This document shows, piece by piece, positions 9,170 through 19,229 of a stretch of DNA of 64,000 nucleotides. Positions within the stretch are counted from its first letter, which is position 1; each line of letters starts with the position of its first letter. The stretch spans positions 186,001-250,000 of the forward strand of contig NZ_JAXQNN010000002.1 in assembly GCF_034427455.1 (NCBI RefSeq). Direction: 5' to 3'. The translations under genes and the position numbers were made by a program. This DNA comes from Jeotgalibacillus haloalkalitolerans. Lineage in GTDB: Bacteria; Bacillota; Bacilli; Bacillales; Jeotgalibacillaceae. Under the pieces are notes generated by a model that saw only the letters and a program-made list of their open reading frames with translations, was not told where the DNA came from and made no database searches.

Positions 9170-9478
9170 ATGAGTCTTAAACTTGTAGAGTTGCAGGTGG
9201 CAATCCCTAAAACTGTTGATGCAGGAAAGCTGGCAGATCAACAGCAGCAGCAAAATGCAGTGAATCAGAGCCAGATGGCAGCGCTGGCAGAAAAAGAACG
9301 TCTGAAGAAACTTGAAACAGTGAACCGTTTTGGAGAAAGTGAAAAAACGAAACAAAAGCGCCAAAAAGACCGTGAACATAACAGCAGTGCTGAAAACAAA
9401 AGATCTGAAGACATGCCGTCTGCTTCATCAGGGGAGAGGCACCCTTTTAAAGGTAGAAGAGTGGATTTTTCGGGTTAA
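9170..9478 (+). CDS. Small unnamed protein between sigD and swrB
   Basis: I do not recognise a named family. The 102-residue product starts with an ordered, hydrophobic-patterned stretch (MSLKLVELQVAIPKTVDA). A Gln-rich run (QQQQQ near 25-29) and a highly charged Lys/Arg/Glu segment (40-75) follow. The end is a short motif, HPFKGRRVDFSG, whose pattern (HP-F/Y-KG-x3-D-x2-G) looks deliberate. There is no signal peptide or membrane segment. The ribosome site AAAGGGGAAG lies just upstream, 13 bp after sigD, and swrB follows 12 bp later. Position in the operon suggests a motility-related or sigD-related role, which is inference only. It has no counterpart in the B. subtilis gene order as I recall it. 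Confidence 0.8.
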   Translation: MSLKLVELQVAIPKTVDAGKLADQQQQQNAVNQSQMAALAEKERLKKLETVNRFGESEKTKQKRQKDREHNSSAENKRSEDMPSASSGERHPFKGRRVDFSG

Positions 9479-9490
9479 CAAGGAGTTATC

Positions 9491-9940
9491 ATGATATTAT
9501 TTCTGTTAATACTTTCAATCATATTTAATATTGCTGCTTTTTTATCGATTTACTTGTTGTTCTTACGGCAGAACAGATTAATCAGTAAGGAAGTACAGCA
9601 TGAAAAGACGCTGAATGAGATCGAGCAGACGTTCACAGGATACCTGCTTGAAATGAAGGACGAAAACGAACAGTTTTTGAAGCAGTTTGAGAAAATCAGT
9701 CAGACAGCAAGTATTCCCGCACAACCTGATGACCTGCCTTCAGAATCTGTTATGACCGTAAAAACCACAAGAAATCTTGCGGCAGCAGCTTATAAAAAAC
9801 CACAGAAAAATAAACCTGAATCAATCAGTGACCGGGCGAGACATCTTGCACATCAGGGCTACACTGTTGAAGAAGTTGCCAGAGAACTGAAAAAAGGTAA
9901 AACTGAAGTTGAACTGATGCTGAAATTCAGACAGTCATAA
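9491..9940 (+). CDS. swrB: SwrB/YlxL-like single-pass membrane protein
   Basis: In B. subtilis the gene after sigD is swrB (ylxL), whose product activates flagellar export assembly and raises SigD activity. This 149-residue protein has the same position and build. There is an N-terminal hydrophobic helix (about residues 1-24), a charged coiled-coil-like stretch (about 30-75), a variable linker and a conserved-looking C-terminal helix pair (RARHLAHQGYTVEEVARELK) resembling a helix-turn-helix. Sequence identity to SwrB cannot be measured here, so the assignment rests on synteny and topology. A terminator follows. Confidence 0.72.
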   Translation: MILFLLILSIIFNIAAFLSIYLLFLRQNRLISKEVQHEKTLNEIEQTFTGYLLEMKDENEQFLKQFEKISQTASIPAQPDDLPSESVMTVKTTRNLAAAAYKKPQKNKPESISDRARHLAHQGYTVEEVARELKKGKTEVELMLKFRQS

Positions 9941-9952
9941 TCCGTTTAAAAG

Positions 9953-9985
9953 AGTCATCAATAAGCACTTGATGACTTTTTTTTT
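9953..9985 (+). terminator. Terminator after swrB (end of fla/che operon)
   Basis: AGTCATCA (9953-9960) pairs perfectly with TGATGACT (9970-9977), loop of 9, then a run of T's to 9985. The 3' arm overlaps the -35 box of the rpsB promoter. Confidence 0.82.
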
Positions 9986-9997
9986 ATATGGTATAGT
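9969..9997 (+). promoter_or_regulatory. Sigma-A promoter of rpsB
   Basis: TTGATG (9969-9974), 17-bp spacer, TATAGT (9992-9997). Transcription would start near 10004. The -35 box lies within the 3' arm of the upstream terminator. Confidence 0.72.
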
Positions 9998-10003
9998 AGT
10001 TAA

Positions 10004-10119
10004 CGGTGTTAATACACACGCTTCGTGATTGGGCGGATGGTGCTGCTTAAAAGATAAGCAGTTTCCGACCTGTAAATGACCGGAGCGGAGGAGAATAACC
10101 ACAAGGAGGAAATAACACT
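10004..10119 (+). promoter_or_regulatory. Structured 5' leader of rpsB
   Basis: About 115 nt of untranslated leader with a perfect 7-bp hairpin (CTGCTTA 10043-10049 with TAAGCAG 10055-10061). TCCG and CGGA pairing elements flank the next segment, and a strong AAGGAGG site precedes the ATG. Leader autoregulation by S2 is known in other bacteria; that it applies here is inference. Confidence 0.45.
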
Positions 10120-10836
10120 ATGTCAGTAATTTCAATGAAACAATTGCTAGAAGCAGGTGTTCACTTCGGCCACCAGACACGCCGCTGGAACCCAAAAATG
10201 AAGAAGTACATTTTCACGGAGCGTAACGGAATCTACATTATCGACCTTCAAAAGACGGTTAAAAAAGTAGAAGAAGCTTACAAGTTCGTGAAAGAAGTTG
10301 CAGCTGACGGAGGAGAAGTTCTTTTCGTTGGTACAAAGAAGCAGGCTCAGGAGTCTGTTAAAGATGAAGCAGAACGTGCAGGTATGCACTTCATCAACCA
10401 GCGCTGGTTAGGTGGAACGCTAACAAACTTTGACACAATCCAGCTTCGTATCAACCGTCTTAAGAAAATCGAAAAGATGGAAGAAGACGGCACGTTTGAA
10501 GTACTTCCAAAGAAAGAAGTAGTTCAGCTTAAAAAAGAATATGAGCGTCTTGTTAAATTCCTAGGCGGAATCAGAGACATGAAGAAGCTTCCTGATGCTT
10601 TATTCATCATCGATCCTCGTAAAGAGCGTATCGCTGTTGCTGAAGCTCGTAAGCTGAATATTCCAATCGTAGGAATCGTTGATACAAACTGTGATCCTGA
10701 CGAAATCGACTACGTAATTCCTGCAAATGACGACGCGATCCGCGCGGTTAAACTTCTGACTTCAAAAATGGCTGATGCTATTCTTGAATCTAAGCAGGTT
10801 GAAGAAGAGGAAGAAGAAGCAGTAGCTGCTGAGTAA
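10120..10836 (+). CDS. rpsB: Ribosomal protein S2
   Basis: S2 of the small ribosomal subunit, bridging the head and body and needed for S1 binding or mRNA docking. The 238 residues carry both family signatures: [19 protein letters not shown] near the N-terminus and the [19 protein letters not shown] region. The C-terminus is an acidic Glu-rich tail, as often seen. Transcribed from its own promoter, with a strong terminator before tsf. Confidence 0.98.
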   Translation: MSVISMKQLLEAGVHFGHQTRRWNPKMKKYIFTERNGIYIIDLQKTVKKVEEAYKFVKEVAADGGEVLFVGTKKQAQESVKDEAERAGMHFINQRWLGGTLTNFDTIQLRINRLKKIEKMEEDGTFEVLPKKEVVQLKKEYERLVKFLGGIRDMKKLPDALFIIDPRKERIAVAEARKLNIPIVGIVDTNCDPDEIDYVIPANDDAIRAVKLLTSKMADAILESKQVEEEEEEAVAAE

Positions 10837-10843
10837 TAATTTT

Positions 10844-10882
10844 AAAAGGTGATAAGCGGGAAAATCCCTTATCACCTTTTTT
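10844..10882 (+). terminator. Terminator between rpsB and tsf
   Basis: AAAAGGTGATAAG (10844-10856) pairs with CTTATCACCTTTT (10868-10880), with a T-rich tail. No good promoter is evident between it and tsf, so read-through probably feeds tsf. Confidence 0.85.
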
Positions 10883-10926
10883 AAAGGATAAAAATGAATT
10901 TTTAACAGATATGAGGAGGAATTTTC

Positions 10927-11808
10927 ATGGCTATTACAGCACAAATGGTTAAAGAACTTCGTGAAAAAACTGGTGCAGGTATGATGGACTGCAAAAAAGC
11001 ACTTCAGGAAACAAATGGAGATATGGATCAGGCAATTGACTTCCTTCGTGAAAAAGGAATCGCAAAAGCTGCTAAAAAAGCTGACCGTATCGCTGCTGAA
11101 GGTCTTACTTTCATTAAGAGTAACGGTAATGATGCAGTTATTCTTGAGCTTAACTCTGAAACTGACTTCGTTGCGAAAAATGAAGGTTTCCAAAACCTTG
11201 GTAACGAGCTGGCAGACCACCTTCTAGCAACTAAGCCGGAATCTGTTGACGCTGCTCTTGAAACTGAAATGAGCAACGGCCAGAAGGTAGGAGACTACAT
11301 TACAGCTGCAGTAGGTAAGATCGGTGAGAAGATCAGTCTTCGCCGTTTTGCTGTCCGCACAAAAGAAGACAACGCTGTATTCGGTGAATACCTTCACATG
11401 GGCGGAAGAATTGGTGTTCTTTCAGTAGTAGAAGGTACAACTGAAGAGCAGGTAGCAAAAGACGTTGCAATGCACGCTGCTGCACTTAACCCTAAGTTCA
11501 TCTCTCGTGACCAGGTTTCTCAGGAAGAAGCTGACAGAGAGCGTGAAATTCTTACAAAGCAAGCACTTGAAGAAGGTAAGCCTGAAAATATCGTTGCTAA
11601 AATGGTAGAAGGCCGCCTGAACAAATACTTCGAGGAAATCTGCATCGTAGATCAGCCATTCGTAAAGAACCCTGATCAAAAGGTTAAAGAATTCCTTGCT
11701 TCTAACAGCGCACAGCTGTCTGACTTCGTTCGTTATGAAGTTGGAGAAGGTATTGAAAAGCGCCAGGACAACTTCGCTGATGAAGTAATGAGCCAGGTGA
11801 AAAAATAA
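10927..11808 (+). CDS. tsf: Elongation factor Ts
   Basis: EF-Ts recycles EF-Tu by catalysing GDP release. The 293 residues begin with the UBA-like domain and first signature ([19 protein letters not shown]). The core contains the second signature ([16 protein letters not shown]) and the C-terminal dimerisation region follows. The ATG follows GAGGAGGA. Usual length for Bacillales. It lies 90 bp downstream of rpsB across a terminator. Confidence 0.98.
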   Translation: MAITAQMVKELREKTGAGMMDCKKALQETNGDMDQAIDFLREKGIAKAAKKADRIAAEGLTFIKSNGNDAVILELNSETDFVAKNEGFQNLGNELADHLLATKPESVDAALETEMSNGQKVGDYITAAVGKIGEKISLRRFAVRTKEDNAVFGEYLHMGGRIGVLSVVEGTTEEQVAKDVAMHAAALNPKFISRDQVSQEEADREREILTKQALEEGKPENIVAKMVEGRLNKYFEEICIVDQPFVKNPDQKVKEFLASNSAQLSDFVRYEVGEGIEKRQDNFADEVMSQVKK

Positions 11809-11829
11809 TCGTTGATTGAAACGACAAGC

Positions 11830-11856
11830 GGGGACACTTTGTGTTCCCTCTTTTTT
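11830..11856 (+). terminator. Terminator after tsf
   Basis: GGGGACAC (11830-11837) pairs with GTGTTCCC (11841-11848), one G-T pair, loop TTT, then C and six T's. Confidence 0.8.
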
Positions 11857-11885
11857 GGAAAAAATGAACCATACGGGAGGACTCT

Positions 11886-12611
11886 ATGAGTAAATCAAGA
11901 TACAATCGAGTGGTATTAAAGTTAAGTGGTGAAGCACTCGCAGGAGAAGCAGGTTTTGGTATTCATCCACCGATTATTAAGTCAGTAGCTGAACAGATTA
12001 AAGAATTGTCTGATCTTGGTGTCGAGGTAGCTGTCGTCGTAGGTGGCGGTAATATCTGGCGCGGTAAGATCGGCAGTGAAATGGGAATGGACCGTGCATC
12101 TGCTGATTACATGGGAATGCTTGCTACAGTGATGAATTCACTCGCATTACAGGACAGTCTTGAAAATGCCGGGGTACAGACCCGCGTACAGACTTCTATT
12201 GAAATGCGTCAGGTAGCAGAACCGTATATCAGAAGAAAAGCCATTCGACATCTTGAAAAGAAGCGTGTAGTCATTTTTGCAGCAGGAACAGGTAATCCGT
12301 ATTTCTCAACAGACACAACTGCTGCACTGAGAGCTGCTGAAATTGAAGCGGAAGTCATTTTAATGGCTAAAAATAATGTGGACGGCGTATATTCTGCAGA
12401 TCCTAAAGTAGATACTGACGCAGTGAAATACGATGAACTGTCATTTTTAGATGTATTAAAAGATGGTCTGGCTGTAATGGATTCAACAGCTTCATCCTTA
12501 TGTATGGACAATGATATCCCGCTCATAGTATTCTCAATTATGGAGAATGGAAATATTAAACGTGCCGCTCTTGGTGAATCAATCGGTACAGTTGTCAGGG
12601 GGAAAAAATAA
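11886..12611 (+). CDS. pyrH: UMP kinase
   Basis: Bacterial hexameric UMP kinase of the amino-acid-kinase fold, making UDP from UMP and allosterically set by GTP and UTP. The 241 residues show the N-terminal [16 protein letters not shown], the [10 protein letters not shown] phosphate-binding loop, and the [10 protein letters not shown] segment near 140. It starts behind ACGGGAGG and its stop overlaps the frr start by one base (TAATG), coupling it to frr. Confidence 0.97.
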   Translation: MSKSRYNRVVLKLSGEALAGEAGFGIHPPIIKSVAEQIKELSDLGVEVAVVVGGGNIWRGKIGSEMGMDRASADYMGMLATVMNSLALQDSLENAGVQTRVQTSIEMRQVAEPYIRRKAIRHLEKKRVVIFAAGTGNPYFSTDTTAALRAAEIEAEVILMAKNNVDGVYSADPKVDTDAVKYDELSFLDVLKDGLAVMDSTASSLCMDNDIPLIVFSIMENGNIKRAALGESIGTVVRGKK

Positions 12612-13168
12612 TGGCTCAACAGACAATGAATGAAACAAAAGACAAAATGTCTAAAGCAATCCAATCTTTTTCACGGGATCTTGCAAGTATCAGAGCAGGT
12701 CGTGCGAGCGCTTCTCTGCTTGATAAAATTCAGGTGGAGTATTACGGTGCACCAACACCGCTTAACCAGGTAGCTTCTATCTCTGTTCCTGAAGCAAGAC
12801 TGCTTCAGATCACACCTTATGATAAGACTGCACTTGGAGATATTGAAAAGGCAATTCAGAAATCAGATCTTGGATTAAATCCTTCTAATGATGGTTCGCT
12901 GATCCGTATCACAATCCCGGCACTTACTGAAGAACGACGCCGCGAACTTGCGAAACAGGTGAAAAAAGAAGCGGAAGAAGCGAAAGTGGGTATCCGAAAC
13001 ATCCGACGCGATGCGAATGATGACCTTAAAAAGCAGGAAAAATCTGGGGACATCACTGAAGATGATCTGCGTGGATACAGCGATGATGTTCAGAAGCTTA
13101 CTGATGAACACATTGCAAAAATTGATGAGCTTGCGAAAGTAAAAGAACAGGAAATCCTTGAGGTTTAA
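12611..13168 (+). CDS. frr: Ribosome recycling factor
   Basis: RRF splits post-termination ribosomes together with EF-G. The 185-residue protein is one family domain: three-helix bundle with the [20 protein letters not shown] signature, and the [10 protein letters not shown] stretch in the long helices. The start overlaps the pyrH stop by one base. A terminator follows 15 bp after the stop. Confidence 0.97.
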   Translation: MAQQTMNETKDKMSKAIQSFSRDLASIRAGRASASLLDKIQVEYYGAPTPLNQVASISVPEARLLQITPYDKTALGDIEKAIQKSDLGLNPSNDGSLIRITIPALTEERRRELAKQVKKEAEEAKVGIRNIRRDANDDLKKQEKSGDITEDDLRGYSDDVQKLTDEHIAKIDELAKVKEQEILEV

Positions 13169-13183
13169 TCAAATCTTTTTAGA

Positions 13184-13213
13184 AAGCCCTCTACTGTGTA
13201 GGGGGTTTTCTTC
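13184..13213 (+). terminator. Terminator after frr
   Basis: CCCTCTAC pairs with GTAGGGGG (one T-G pair) around a TGT loop, preceded by AAAG and followed by TTTTCTT. Confidence 0.75.
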
Positions 13214-13311
13214 GTTAAGGCCCCTTTTCAAAACAAGGCAACATTTTCAAGTATATATTTGATATGATAGGACTAGCATAAAATATGCAATCACCTGATG
13301 GGGGAAATACA

Positions 13312-14106
13312 ATGCTCGAGAAAATGAAAAGGTGGACATCCCTGAAAGAACCGGAGTCCCTTTCACAAAGAATCAACGAATGTAAAAATTACAAGATACC
13401 TGACCATATTGCGATTATCATGGATGGCAATGGCAGATGGGCAAATAAAAGAGCGCTGCCGCGGGTGGCAGGACATCATGAAGGTATGAAAACAGTAAAG
13501 CCGATTACAAGGCTTGCAAATGAGCTTGGGGTTAAAGCCCTCACACTATATGCTTTTTCTACGGAAAACTGGGTCAGACCGAAGTTAGAAGTGGAATTTT
13601 TAATGAAACTGCCTGAGGAATTTCTGGGCACGTTTTTACCTGAACTGATTGAGGAGAATGTACAGGTACAGATGATGGGGGACCGTGACCAGGTACCTGC
13701 ACATACACTGAGAGCCGTAGATCAGGCAATTGAGAAGACCGCTCATAACGATGGTCTTGTTTTAAACTTCGCGTTAAATTACGGCAGCAGAAATGAAATT
13801 ATTCAGGCAGTAAAATCATTTTCTTCAGACGTAAAAGACGGAAAAGTGTCACCTGAGGAATTAACAGATGAACTCTTTGATTCTTATCTCATGACACCGC
13901 AACTTGGAGATCCTGACCTGTTAATCAGAACAAGCGGCGAGATCAGATTAAGTAACTTTATGCTCTGGCAGCTCGCATACACTGAGTTCTGGTTTACTGA
14001 TGTACTGTGGCCGGACTTTAAAGAAGAGCATTTAATTGAAGCGATAGAAGGCTTTCAAAAGCGCTCAAGACGATATGGCGGCTTGAAAAGTGAGGATTTG
14101 AAATGA
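13312..14106 (+). CDS. uppS: Undecaprenyl diphosphate synthase
   Basis: UppS adds eight isopentenyl units to farnesyl diphosphate to form the C55 carrier for wall precursors. The ATG at 13312 follows GGGGGAA and gives 264 residues, close to the usual 260. An in-frame ATG at 13285 would add nine residues unlike the family and has a poorer ribosome site. Visible motifs are IIMDGNGRWANKR with catalytic D38, TLYAFSTENW, and near the C-terminus LIRTSGEIRLSNFMLWQLAY. The stop overlaps the cdsA start (ATGA). Confidence 0.95.
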   Translation: MLEKMKRWTSLKEPESLSQRINECKNYKIPDHIAIIMDGNGRWANKRALPRVAGHHEGMKTVKPITRLANELGVKALTLYAFSTENWVRPKLEVEFLMKLPEEFLGTFLPELIEENVQVQMMGDRDQVPAHTLRAVDQAIEKTAHNDGLVLNFALNYGSRNEIIQAVKSFSSDVKDGKVSPEELTDELFDSYLMTPQLGDPDLLIRTSGEIRLSNFMLWQLAYTEFWFTDVLWPDFKEEHLIEAIEGFQKRSRRYGGLKSEDLK

Positions 14107-14897
14107 AGCAGAGAATTATTACAGGCGTATTAGCGGCTGCGTTATTTATACCGGTCGTCTGGATTGGCGGACTGCTGTTTGTGATTGGGACGTACTTCAT
14201 CGCAACGGTTGCATTATATGAAGTGTTAAGAATGCGGTCTATACAATTCCGTTCCATTCCCGGTGCTATCTCAATGATTACACTCTGGATTTTCCTATTA
14301 CCAAATGAATATTATGACTTATTAAATCAGCTTAACTACTCAAAAATTGAAACTGCTTTATTATCAGTATTACTTCTGCTTGTGTATACCGTGCTTAAAA
14401 AGAACCGGTTCACATTTGATGATGCTGCATTTGCTGTTTTTGCAATGCTGTATGTGGGAATTGGATTTTACTATTTTATTGAGACAAGAGATGCGGATTC
14501 AGGGATTTTCTGGGTTGTTTATGCGCTTGTCATCATCTGGTCCACTGATTCCGGCGCTTATTTTATAGGCAAGTCTATGGGCAGGAAAAAATTATGGCCG
14601 GATATCAGCCCGAATAAAACAGTAGAAGGTTTTATCGGCGGGATCGTAAGTGCGCTTGCAGGTGTGCTGATTCTTTACTTCCTCGTACCGCTCGATACAA
14701 CACTTTGGTATCTGCTCATTGCAAGTGTCATTCTATCTGCTTTCGGGCAAATTGGCGACCTTGTAGAATCAGCATTAAAAAGACATTATGGCGTAAAAGA
14801 TTCAGGAAACATCCTGCCAGGTCACGGTGGTCTGTTAGATCGCTTTGACAGTCTGTTATTTGTACTGCCGCTGATGCATATTCTGCAACTAATCTGA
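14103..14897 (+). CDS. cdsA: Phosphatidate cytidylyltransferase
   Basis: CdsA makes CDP-diacylglycerol from phosphatidate and CTP, the branch point to phosphatidylglycerol (pgsA, further right in this window). The 264-residue integral membrane protein has about seven to eight hydrophobic segments. The family signature is near the C-terminus, ending around [19 protein letters not shown]. The start overlaps uppS by 4 bp; dxr follows after 19 bp. Confidence 0.96.
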   Translation: MKQRIITGVLAAALFIPVVWIGGLLFVIGTYFIATVALYEVLRMRSIQFRSIPGAISMITLWIFLLPNEYYDLLNQLNYSKIETALLSVLLLLVYTVLKKNRFTFDDAAFAVFAMLYVGIGFYYFIETRDADSGIFWVVYALVIIWSTDSGAYFIGKSMGRKKLWPDISPNKTVEGFIGGIVSALAGVLILYFLVPLDTTLWYLLIASVILSAFGQIGDLVESALKRHYGVKDSGNILPGHGGLLDRFDSLLFVLPLMHILQLI

Positions 14898-14916
14898 TGA
14901 AGGAGCTTTTAACTCT

Positions 14917-16068
14917 ATGAAAAAGATTTCATTATTGGGTGCTTCGGGATCCATCGGGCTTCAGACGCTTGATGTATTACGTGCCCATCAGGACCGCTTT
15001 ACACTTAAAGCTTTTTCTGTGGGCCGTAATATTGATCAGGCAAGAAAAATTATAGAAGAATTCAACCCTTCTCTCGTTTCTGTCCAGTCAAAAGAAGATG
15101 CAGAACGATTAGCAGGTGAATACATAGGTAAAGTTAAGGTGTTGTCAGGACATGAAGGACTTGTAGAAACAGCCATTCATCCTGAGACGGATATTCTTGT
15201 TAATGCGGTTCTTGGAAGTGTAGGTCTTGAGCCGACTTTACAGGCCATTGAGGCGGGAAAAATAATCGCCATTGCAAATAAAGAAACGCTTGTGACAGCA
15301 GGGCATCTCGTCATGGATGCAGCTGAAAAGCATGGTGTCACAATTCTGCCTGTAGACAGTGAGCATTCTGCCATTTTTCAGGCGCTTCAGGGTGAACGTC
15401 ACAAAAATATTGAACGCCTGGTCATCACCGCTTCAGGCGGAAGCTTCAGGGATCTGTCGCGCGCTGAACTTAAAAATGTGACTGTTCAGGATGCACTGAA
15501 TCATCCCAACTGGTCTATGGGTGCAAAAATTACGATTGATTCAGCCAGTATGATGAATAAAGGGCTTGAAGTGATTGAAGCAAAATGGCTGTTTGATTTA
15601 CCCTATGAAAAAATAGATGTACTGCAGCATAGAGAAAGTATCATACATTCAATGGTAGAGTTTCATGACAGTTCAGTCATGGCACAGCTTGGCACACCCG
15701 ATATGAGAGTGCCGATTCAATATGCTTTAAGTTATCCTGACCGTTATCTTCATAAAACAGACCGCAGGCTGAGACTTGAGGAAATTGGAAAGCTTCATTT
15801 TGAGAAAATGGACCTCGAGCGCTTCAGATGTCTGGATTTTGCCTATCAGGCAGGCCGGACAGGCGGTACGATGCCTACTGTATTGAATGCAGCGAATGAA
15901 GCAGCAGTTGCACTATTTCTAAAAGAAAAAATCAGCTTTCTGGATATTGAACATGTCATTGAAAAAGCGATGTCATTCCATCATGCGATACAAAGCCCTG
16001 ATCTTAGAACGATTACATCAGTTGATCAGGAAACACGTTCAAAAATTCTTGCGGAATTTAAAGGCTGA
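14917..16068 (+). CDS. dxr: 1-deoxy-D-xylulose 5-phosphate reductoisomerase
   Basis: Second enzyme of the MEP isoprenoid pathway, turning DXP into MEP with NADPH and a divalent metal. The 383 residues show the N-terminal Rossmann loop ([14 protein letters not shown]), the metal-binding [13 protein letters not shown], the flexible-loop region with [12 protein letters not shown], and the C-terminal [12 protein letters not shown]. It supplies precursors to uppS just upstream in the same run of genes. Confidence 0.97.
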   Translation: MKKISLLGASGSIGLQTLDVLRAHQDRFTLKAFSVGRNIDQARKIIEEFNPSLVSVQSKEDAERLAGEYIGKVKVLSGHEGLVETAIHPETDILVNAVLGSVGLEPTLQAIEAGKIIAIANKETLVTAGHLVMDAAEKHGVTILPVDSEHSAIFQALQGERHKNIERLVITASGGSFRDLSRAELKNVTVQDALNHPNWSMGAKITIDSASMMNKGLEVIEAKWLFDLPYEKIDVLQHRESIIHSMVEFHDSSVMAQLGTPDMRVPIQYALSYPDRYLHKTDRRLRLEEIGKLHFEKMDLERFRCLDFAYQAGRTGGTMPTVLNAANEAAVALFLKEKISFLDIEHVIEKAMSFHHAIQSPDLRTITSVDQETRSKILAEFKG

Positions 16069-16151
16069 TTGTACACCCGCATTTTTGGAACGTGCTACAA
16101 TAGGTTAAAGTCTGATATTACGGACACAACTATGTTAAAGGTGGTATGACG

Positions 16152-17426
16152 ATGAATTCAGTCATCGCATTTATAGTTATTTTCGGTGCACTTGTATTTT
16201 TCCATGAGCTTGGGCACTTTGTGTTTGCTAAAAGAGCGGGTATACTCTGCCGTGAATTTGCAATAGGAATGGGACCGAAAGTGTTAGCTTTCAAACGTAA
16301 TGAAACACAGTATACGCTGCGTCTGCTCCCGATTGGCGGCTATGTCAGAATGGCAGGGGAAGATGCAGAACTGATGGAACTGAAACCCGGTTTCAGAGCA
16401 GGACTTATTATGGGTCAGGATGAAAAAGTTGAAAAAGTGGTTCTGAATAATAAAGACCGCTATCCTGATCTCCGGGTCATTGAAGTTGCTGAGGCTGATC
16501 TGGAGAAGGAACTTTATATTAAAGGCTACGAAGAGGGAGAAGAAACCCTTCAAAGGTTCGAGCTCTCTGAAAAGGCTGTATTTATTGAAGATGGTGTGGA
16601 AACACAGATCGCACCCTGGAACCGGCAGTTTAATTCGAAAAAACTGTATCAGCGTTTCTTAACAATTTTTGCAGGACCTGCAATGAACTTTGTGCTGGCG
16701 TTTATCGTATTATCCATTATTGGTATGTCTGCAGGGATTCCTGTAGACAGAGCTGTACTGGGTGACATTGTCCCTGACGACCCTGCAGATCAGGCCGGGC
16801 TTGAAAAAGGGGACGAAGTAATTGCTATATCAGGTGAGGAAATTTCATCATGGGCGGATCTTACAGGTATTGTCAGTGAATCACCTGGTGAAGAACTGAC
16901 AATCGATGTGCAAAGAGGCGATGAATCTTTATCCTTTAATGTCACACCTGAAGAAAGAACGTTTGAACAGGGGGAAGAAACCATTTCCCAGGGGATCATT
17001 GGTGTTTACAACCCGAGGATTGAATCGCCAAGTATTTTCCAGAGTATACAATACGGCGCTGAACAGACTTATTTCTGGACAGTCACCATTTTTGACCTTC
17101 TCGGTGATCTGATTACGGGTCAATTTTCAATTGATGCATTGGCTGGTCCTGTCGGTATTTATAAGAGTACTGAAGAAGTGGCGAAAGCCGGGATTTATCA
17201 GCTGATGCAGTGGGGTGCAATATTAAGTATTAACCTTGGGATCATGAACTTACTTCCGCTTCCTGCATTAGATGGCGGGAGACTGCTGTTCTTCGGATTT
17301 GAAGCACTGCGTGGAAAACCGATTGACAGGCAAAAGGAAGGCATGGTTCATTTTGTAGGGTTCGCATTATTAATGCTGCTCATGATCGTTGTCACATGGA
17401 ACGATATTCAGCGGTATTTCTTATAA
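16152..17426 (+). CDS. rseP: Site-2 intramembrane zinc metalloprotease RseP/RasP
   Basis: This membrane protease cuts anti-sigma factors and other single-pass membrane proteins (RsiW and FtsL in B. subtilis). The ATG at 16152 is preferred over 16146 because AAAGGTGG (16137-16144) lies 7 bp upstream. The 424 residues have HELGH at 18-22 in the first membrane helix and a PDZ domain in the middle (VPDDPADQAGLEKGDEV). The third metal ligand is in NLLPLPALDGGRL in a late helix. A domain insertion of about 100 residues lies between the first helix and the PDZ, as is normal for Bacillales. Confidence 0.95.
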   Translation: MNSVIAFIVIFGALVFFHELGHFVFAKRAGILCREFAIGMGPKVLAFKRNETQYTLRLLPIGGYVRMAGEDAELMELKPGFRAGLIMGQDEKVEKVVLNNKDRYPDLRVIEVAEADLEKELYIKGYEEGEETLQRFELSEKAVFIEDGVETQIAPWNRQFNSKKLYQRFLTIFAGPAMNFVLAFIVLSIIGMSAGIPVDRAVLGDIVPDDPADQAGLEKGDEVIAISGEEISSWADLTGIVSESPGEELTIDVQRGDESLSFNVTPEERTFEQGEETISQGIIGVYNPRIESPSIFQSIQYGAEQTYFWTVTIFDLLGDLITGQFSIDALAGPVGIYKSTEEVAKAGIYQLMQWGAILSINLGIMNLLPLPALDGGRLLFFGFEALRGKPIDRQKEGMVHFVGFALLMLLMIVVTWNDIQRYFL

Positions 17427-17452
17427 GCAGAGAGAAAATAGAGGTGCTATAA

Positions 17453-19168
17453 ATGAGGCAAAGTCAAACGTTAATTCCAACATTAAAAGAAACGCCAGCA
17501 GAAGCTGATGTGAAAAGTCATCAGCTTCTGCTGAGAGCGGGATATATCAGACAAAATGCAAGCGGTATTTATTCATTTTTACCGCTCGGGAAAAAAGTGC
17601 TTCAAAAAGTAGAAGATATTATACGCGAAGAAATGAATGCTGCAGGCGGTGTCGAAATGCTGATGCCTGCACTTCAGCCTTCGGAACTGTGGGAAGAATC
17701 AGGAAGATGGTTCACTTATGGTCCGGAACTTATGAGGATGAAAGACCGTCATGAACGGGAATTTGCTCTTGGTGCAACACATGAGGAAATGATTACAAGC
17801 CTCCTTCGTGATGAAGTGAAGTCTTACAAGCGTCTCCCGTTAACGCTTTATCAGATCCAGACAAAATACCGCGATGAAAAGCGTCCGAGATTCGGATTGC
17901 TGCGTGGCCGTGAATTCCTGATGAAGGATGCTTATTCTTTCCATGCATCACAGGAAAGCCTTGATGAAGCATATGACAGGCTGTTTGAAGCTTATAAAAA
18001 TATCTTCCGCAGATGTGGCCTGAATTTCCGTGCAGTACTGGCGGATTCCGGTGCAATTGGCGGGAAGGATAATCATGAATTTATGGTCCTTTCAGAAATT
18101 GGTGAAGACACAATCGCATACTCTGATTCATCAGATTATGCAGCGAATCTCGAAATGGCAGCAGTCAATAAACAATATGAAAAGCAGAGCCACAGTGGAA
18201 AAGAAAAAGAAGAAGTTGAAACTCCTGAACAGAAGTCAATTGAATCTGTTGCTGACTTTCTCGGTGCTGAAAAAGAAAGCACTGTGAAGTCCATGCTGTT
18301 TATTGTGGATGAAAAGCCGGTACTTGTGTTAGTGCGCGGAGATCATGAAGTAAATGATGTAAAAGTGAAAAATGCGGTAAACGGCCGCGTTGCCGAGCTT
18401 GCAACAGAGGAAGAGACAATACAGTATACAGGTGTCAAGCCTGGTTCGATCGGACCGGTTGGTCTTTCCGAAGAAGTAACTGTGATTGCTGATCATGCCG
18501 TGGAAGCAATGGGTGATATTGTTGCCGGTGCAAACAAAGAAGGCGTACATTATAAGCATTTGCAGACAGGAAGAGATTTTGAAGTTTCCCAATATGCCGA
18601 TATCCGGGTAGTAGTAGAAGGAGATCCTTCTCCGGATGGAAACGGAACAATTCAATTTGCACGTGGAATTGAGGTGGGTCACGTATTCAAACTTGGTACA
18701 GTATACAGTGAGCCGATGAATGCTACAATCCTTGATGAAAACGGCCGTTCAAACCCGATGATTATGGGCTGCTATGGTATTGGTGTATCACGTACACTTG
18801 CAGCAATGGCGGAACAGTTCAATGATGAAAATGGATTGATCTGGCCAACGAATATTGCGCCTTACGATATTCATTTAATTGCGGTAAATATGAAAGATGA
18901 AGCGCAGTCTCAAACAGCAGAAGAGCTATACAAACTGCTGACTGATTACCGCTATGATGTGTTGCTTGATGACCGCAAAGAACGTGCCGGTGTGAAGTTT
19001 GCCGATTCAGACCTGATGGGGCTGCCGGTGCGTATCACTGTCGGTAAACGCGCTTCTGAAGGAATCGTTGAAATTAAAATCAGAAAAAATGGTGAGTCTT
19101 ACGAAGTGCAGAAAGAAGAATTGACTGATAAGCTGCAGGAAATTTTTCGCCAGGCTTCTAACGCTTAA
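17453..19168 (+). CDS. proS: Prolyl-tRNA synthetase (bacterial type)
   Basis: Charges tRNA-Pro. The 571-residue protein is the bacterial form with class II motif 1 and motif 2 ([20 protein letters not shown], shown up to 20 residues). A YbaK-like editing domain is inserted at about 225-405, motif 3 is near [13 protein letters not shown], and an HGTP anticodon domain follows ([12 protein letters not shown]). The ATG follows AGAGGTGC. A 20-bp palindrome follows the stop. Confidence 0.97.
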   Translation: MRQSQTLIPTLKETPAEADVKSHQLLLRAGYIRQNASGIYSFLPLGKKVLQKVEDIIREEMNAAGGVEMLMPALQPSELWEESGRWFTYGPELMRMKDRHEREFALGATHEEMITSLLRDEVKSYKRLPLTLYQIQTKYRDEKRPRFGLLRGREFLMKDAYSFHASQESLDEAYDRLFEAYKNIFRRCGLNFRAVLADSGAIGGKDNHEFMVLSEIGEDTIAYSDSSDYAANLEMAAVNKQYEKQSHSGKEKEEVETPEQKSIESVADFLGAEKESTVKSMLFIVDEKPVLVLVRGDHEVNDVKVKNAVNGRVAELATEEETIQYTGVKPGSIGPVGLSEEVTVIADHAVEAMGDIVAGANKEGVHYKHLQTGRDFEVSQYADIRVVVEGDPSPDGNGTIQFARGIEVGHVFKLGTVYSEPMNATILDENGRSNPMIMGCYGIGVSRTLAAMAEQFNDENGLIWPTNIAPYDIHLIAVNMKDEAQSQTAEELYKLLTDYRYDVLLDDRKERAGVKFADSDLMGLPVRITVGKRASEGIVEIKIRKNGESYEVQKEELTDKLQEIFRQASNA

Positions 19169-19184
19169 ACATTTAAAAACCTGA

Positions 19185-19204
19185 GGCTGGTGCATGCACC
19201 AGCC
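19185..19204 (+). terminator. 20-bp perfect palindrome after proS
   Basis: GGCTGGTGCATGCACCAGCC reads the same on both strands and would form a very stable RNA hairpin. Only TTTGCTGT follows, so the U-run is poor. It may terminate weakly or shield the proS 3' end. It lies just upstream of the polC ribosome site and contains a false ATG in the polC frame. Confidence 0.6.
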
Positions 19205-19229
19205 TTTGCTGTCCCAAAAAGGAGGAACT

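Noticed and set aside
13244-13268. Possible promoter before uppS (TATGAT at 13263-13268)
   Set aside because: No -35 box at a workable spacing (TTTTCA is only 13 bp away), so not listed as a feature.
16069-16101. Possible promoter before rseP (TTGTAC ... TACAAT)
   Set aside because: Spacer is 21 bp; the 17-bp position has no -35 match.
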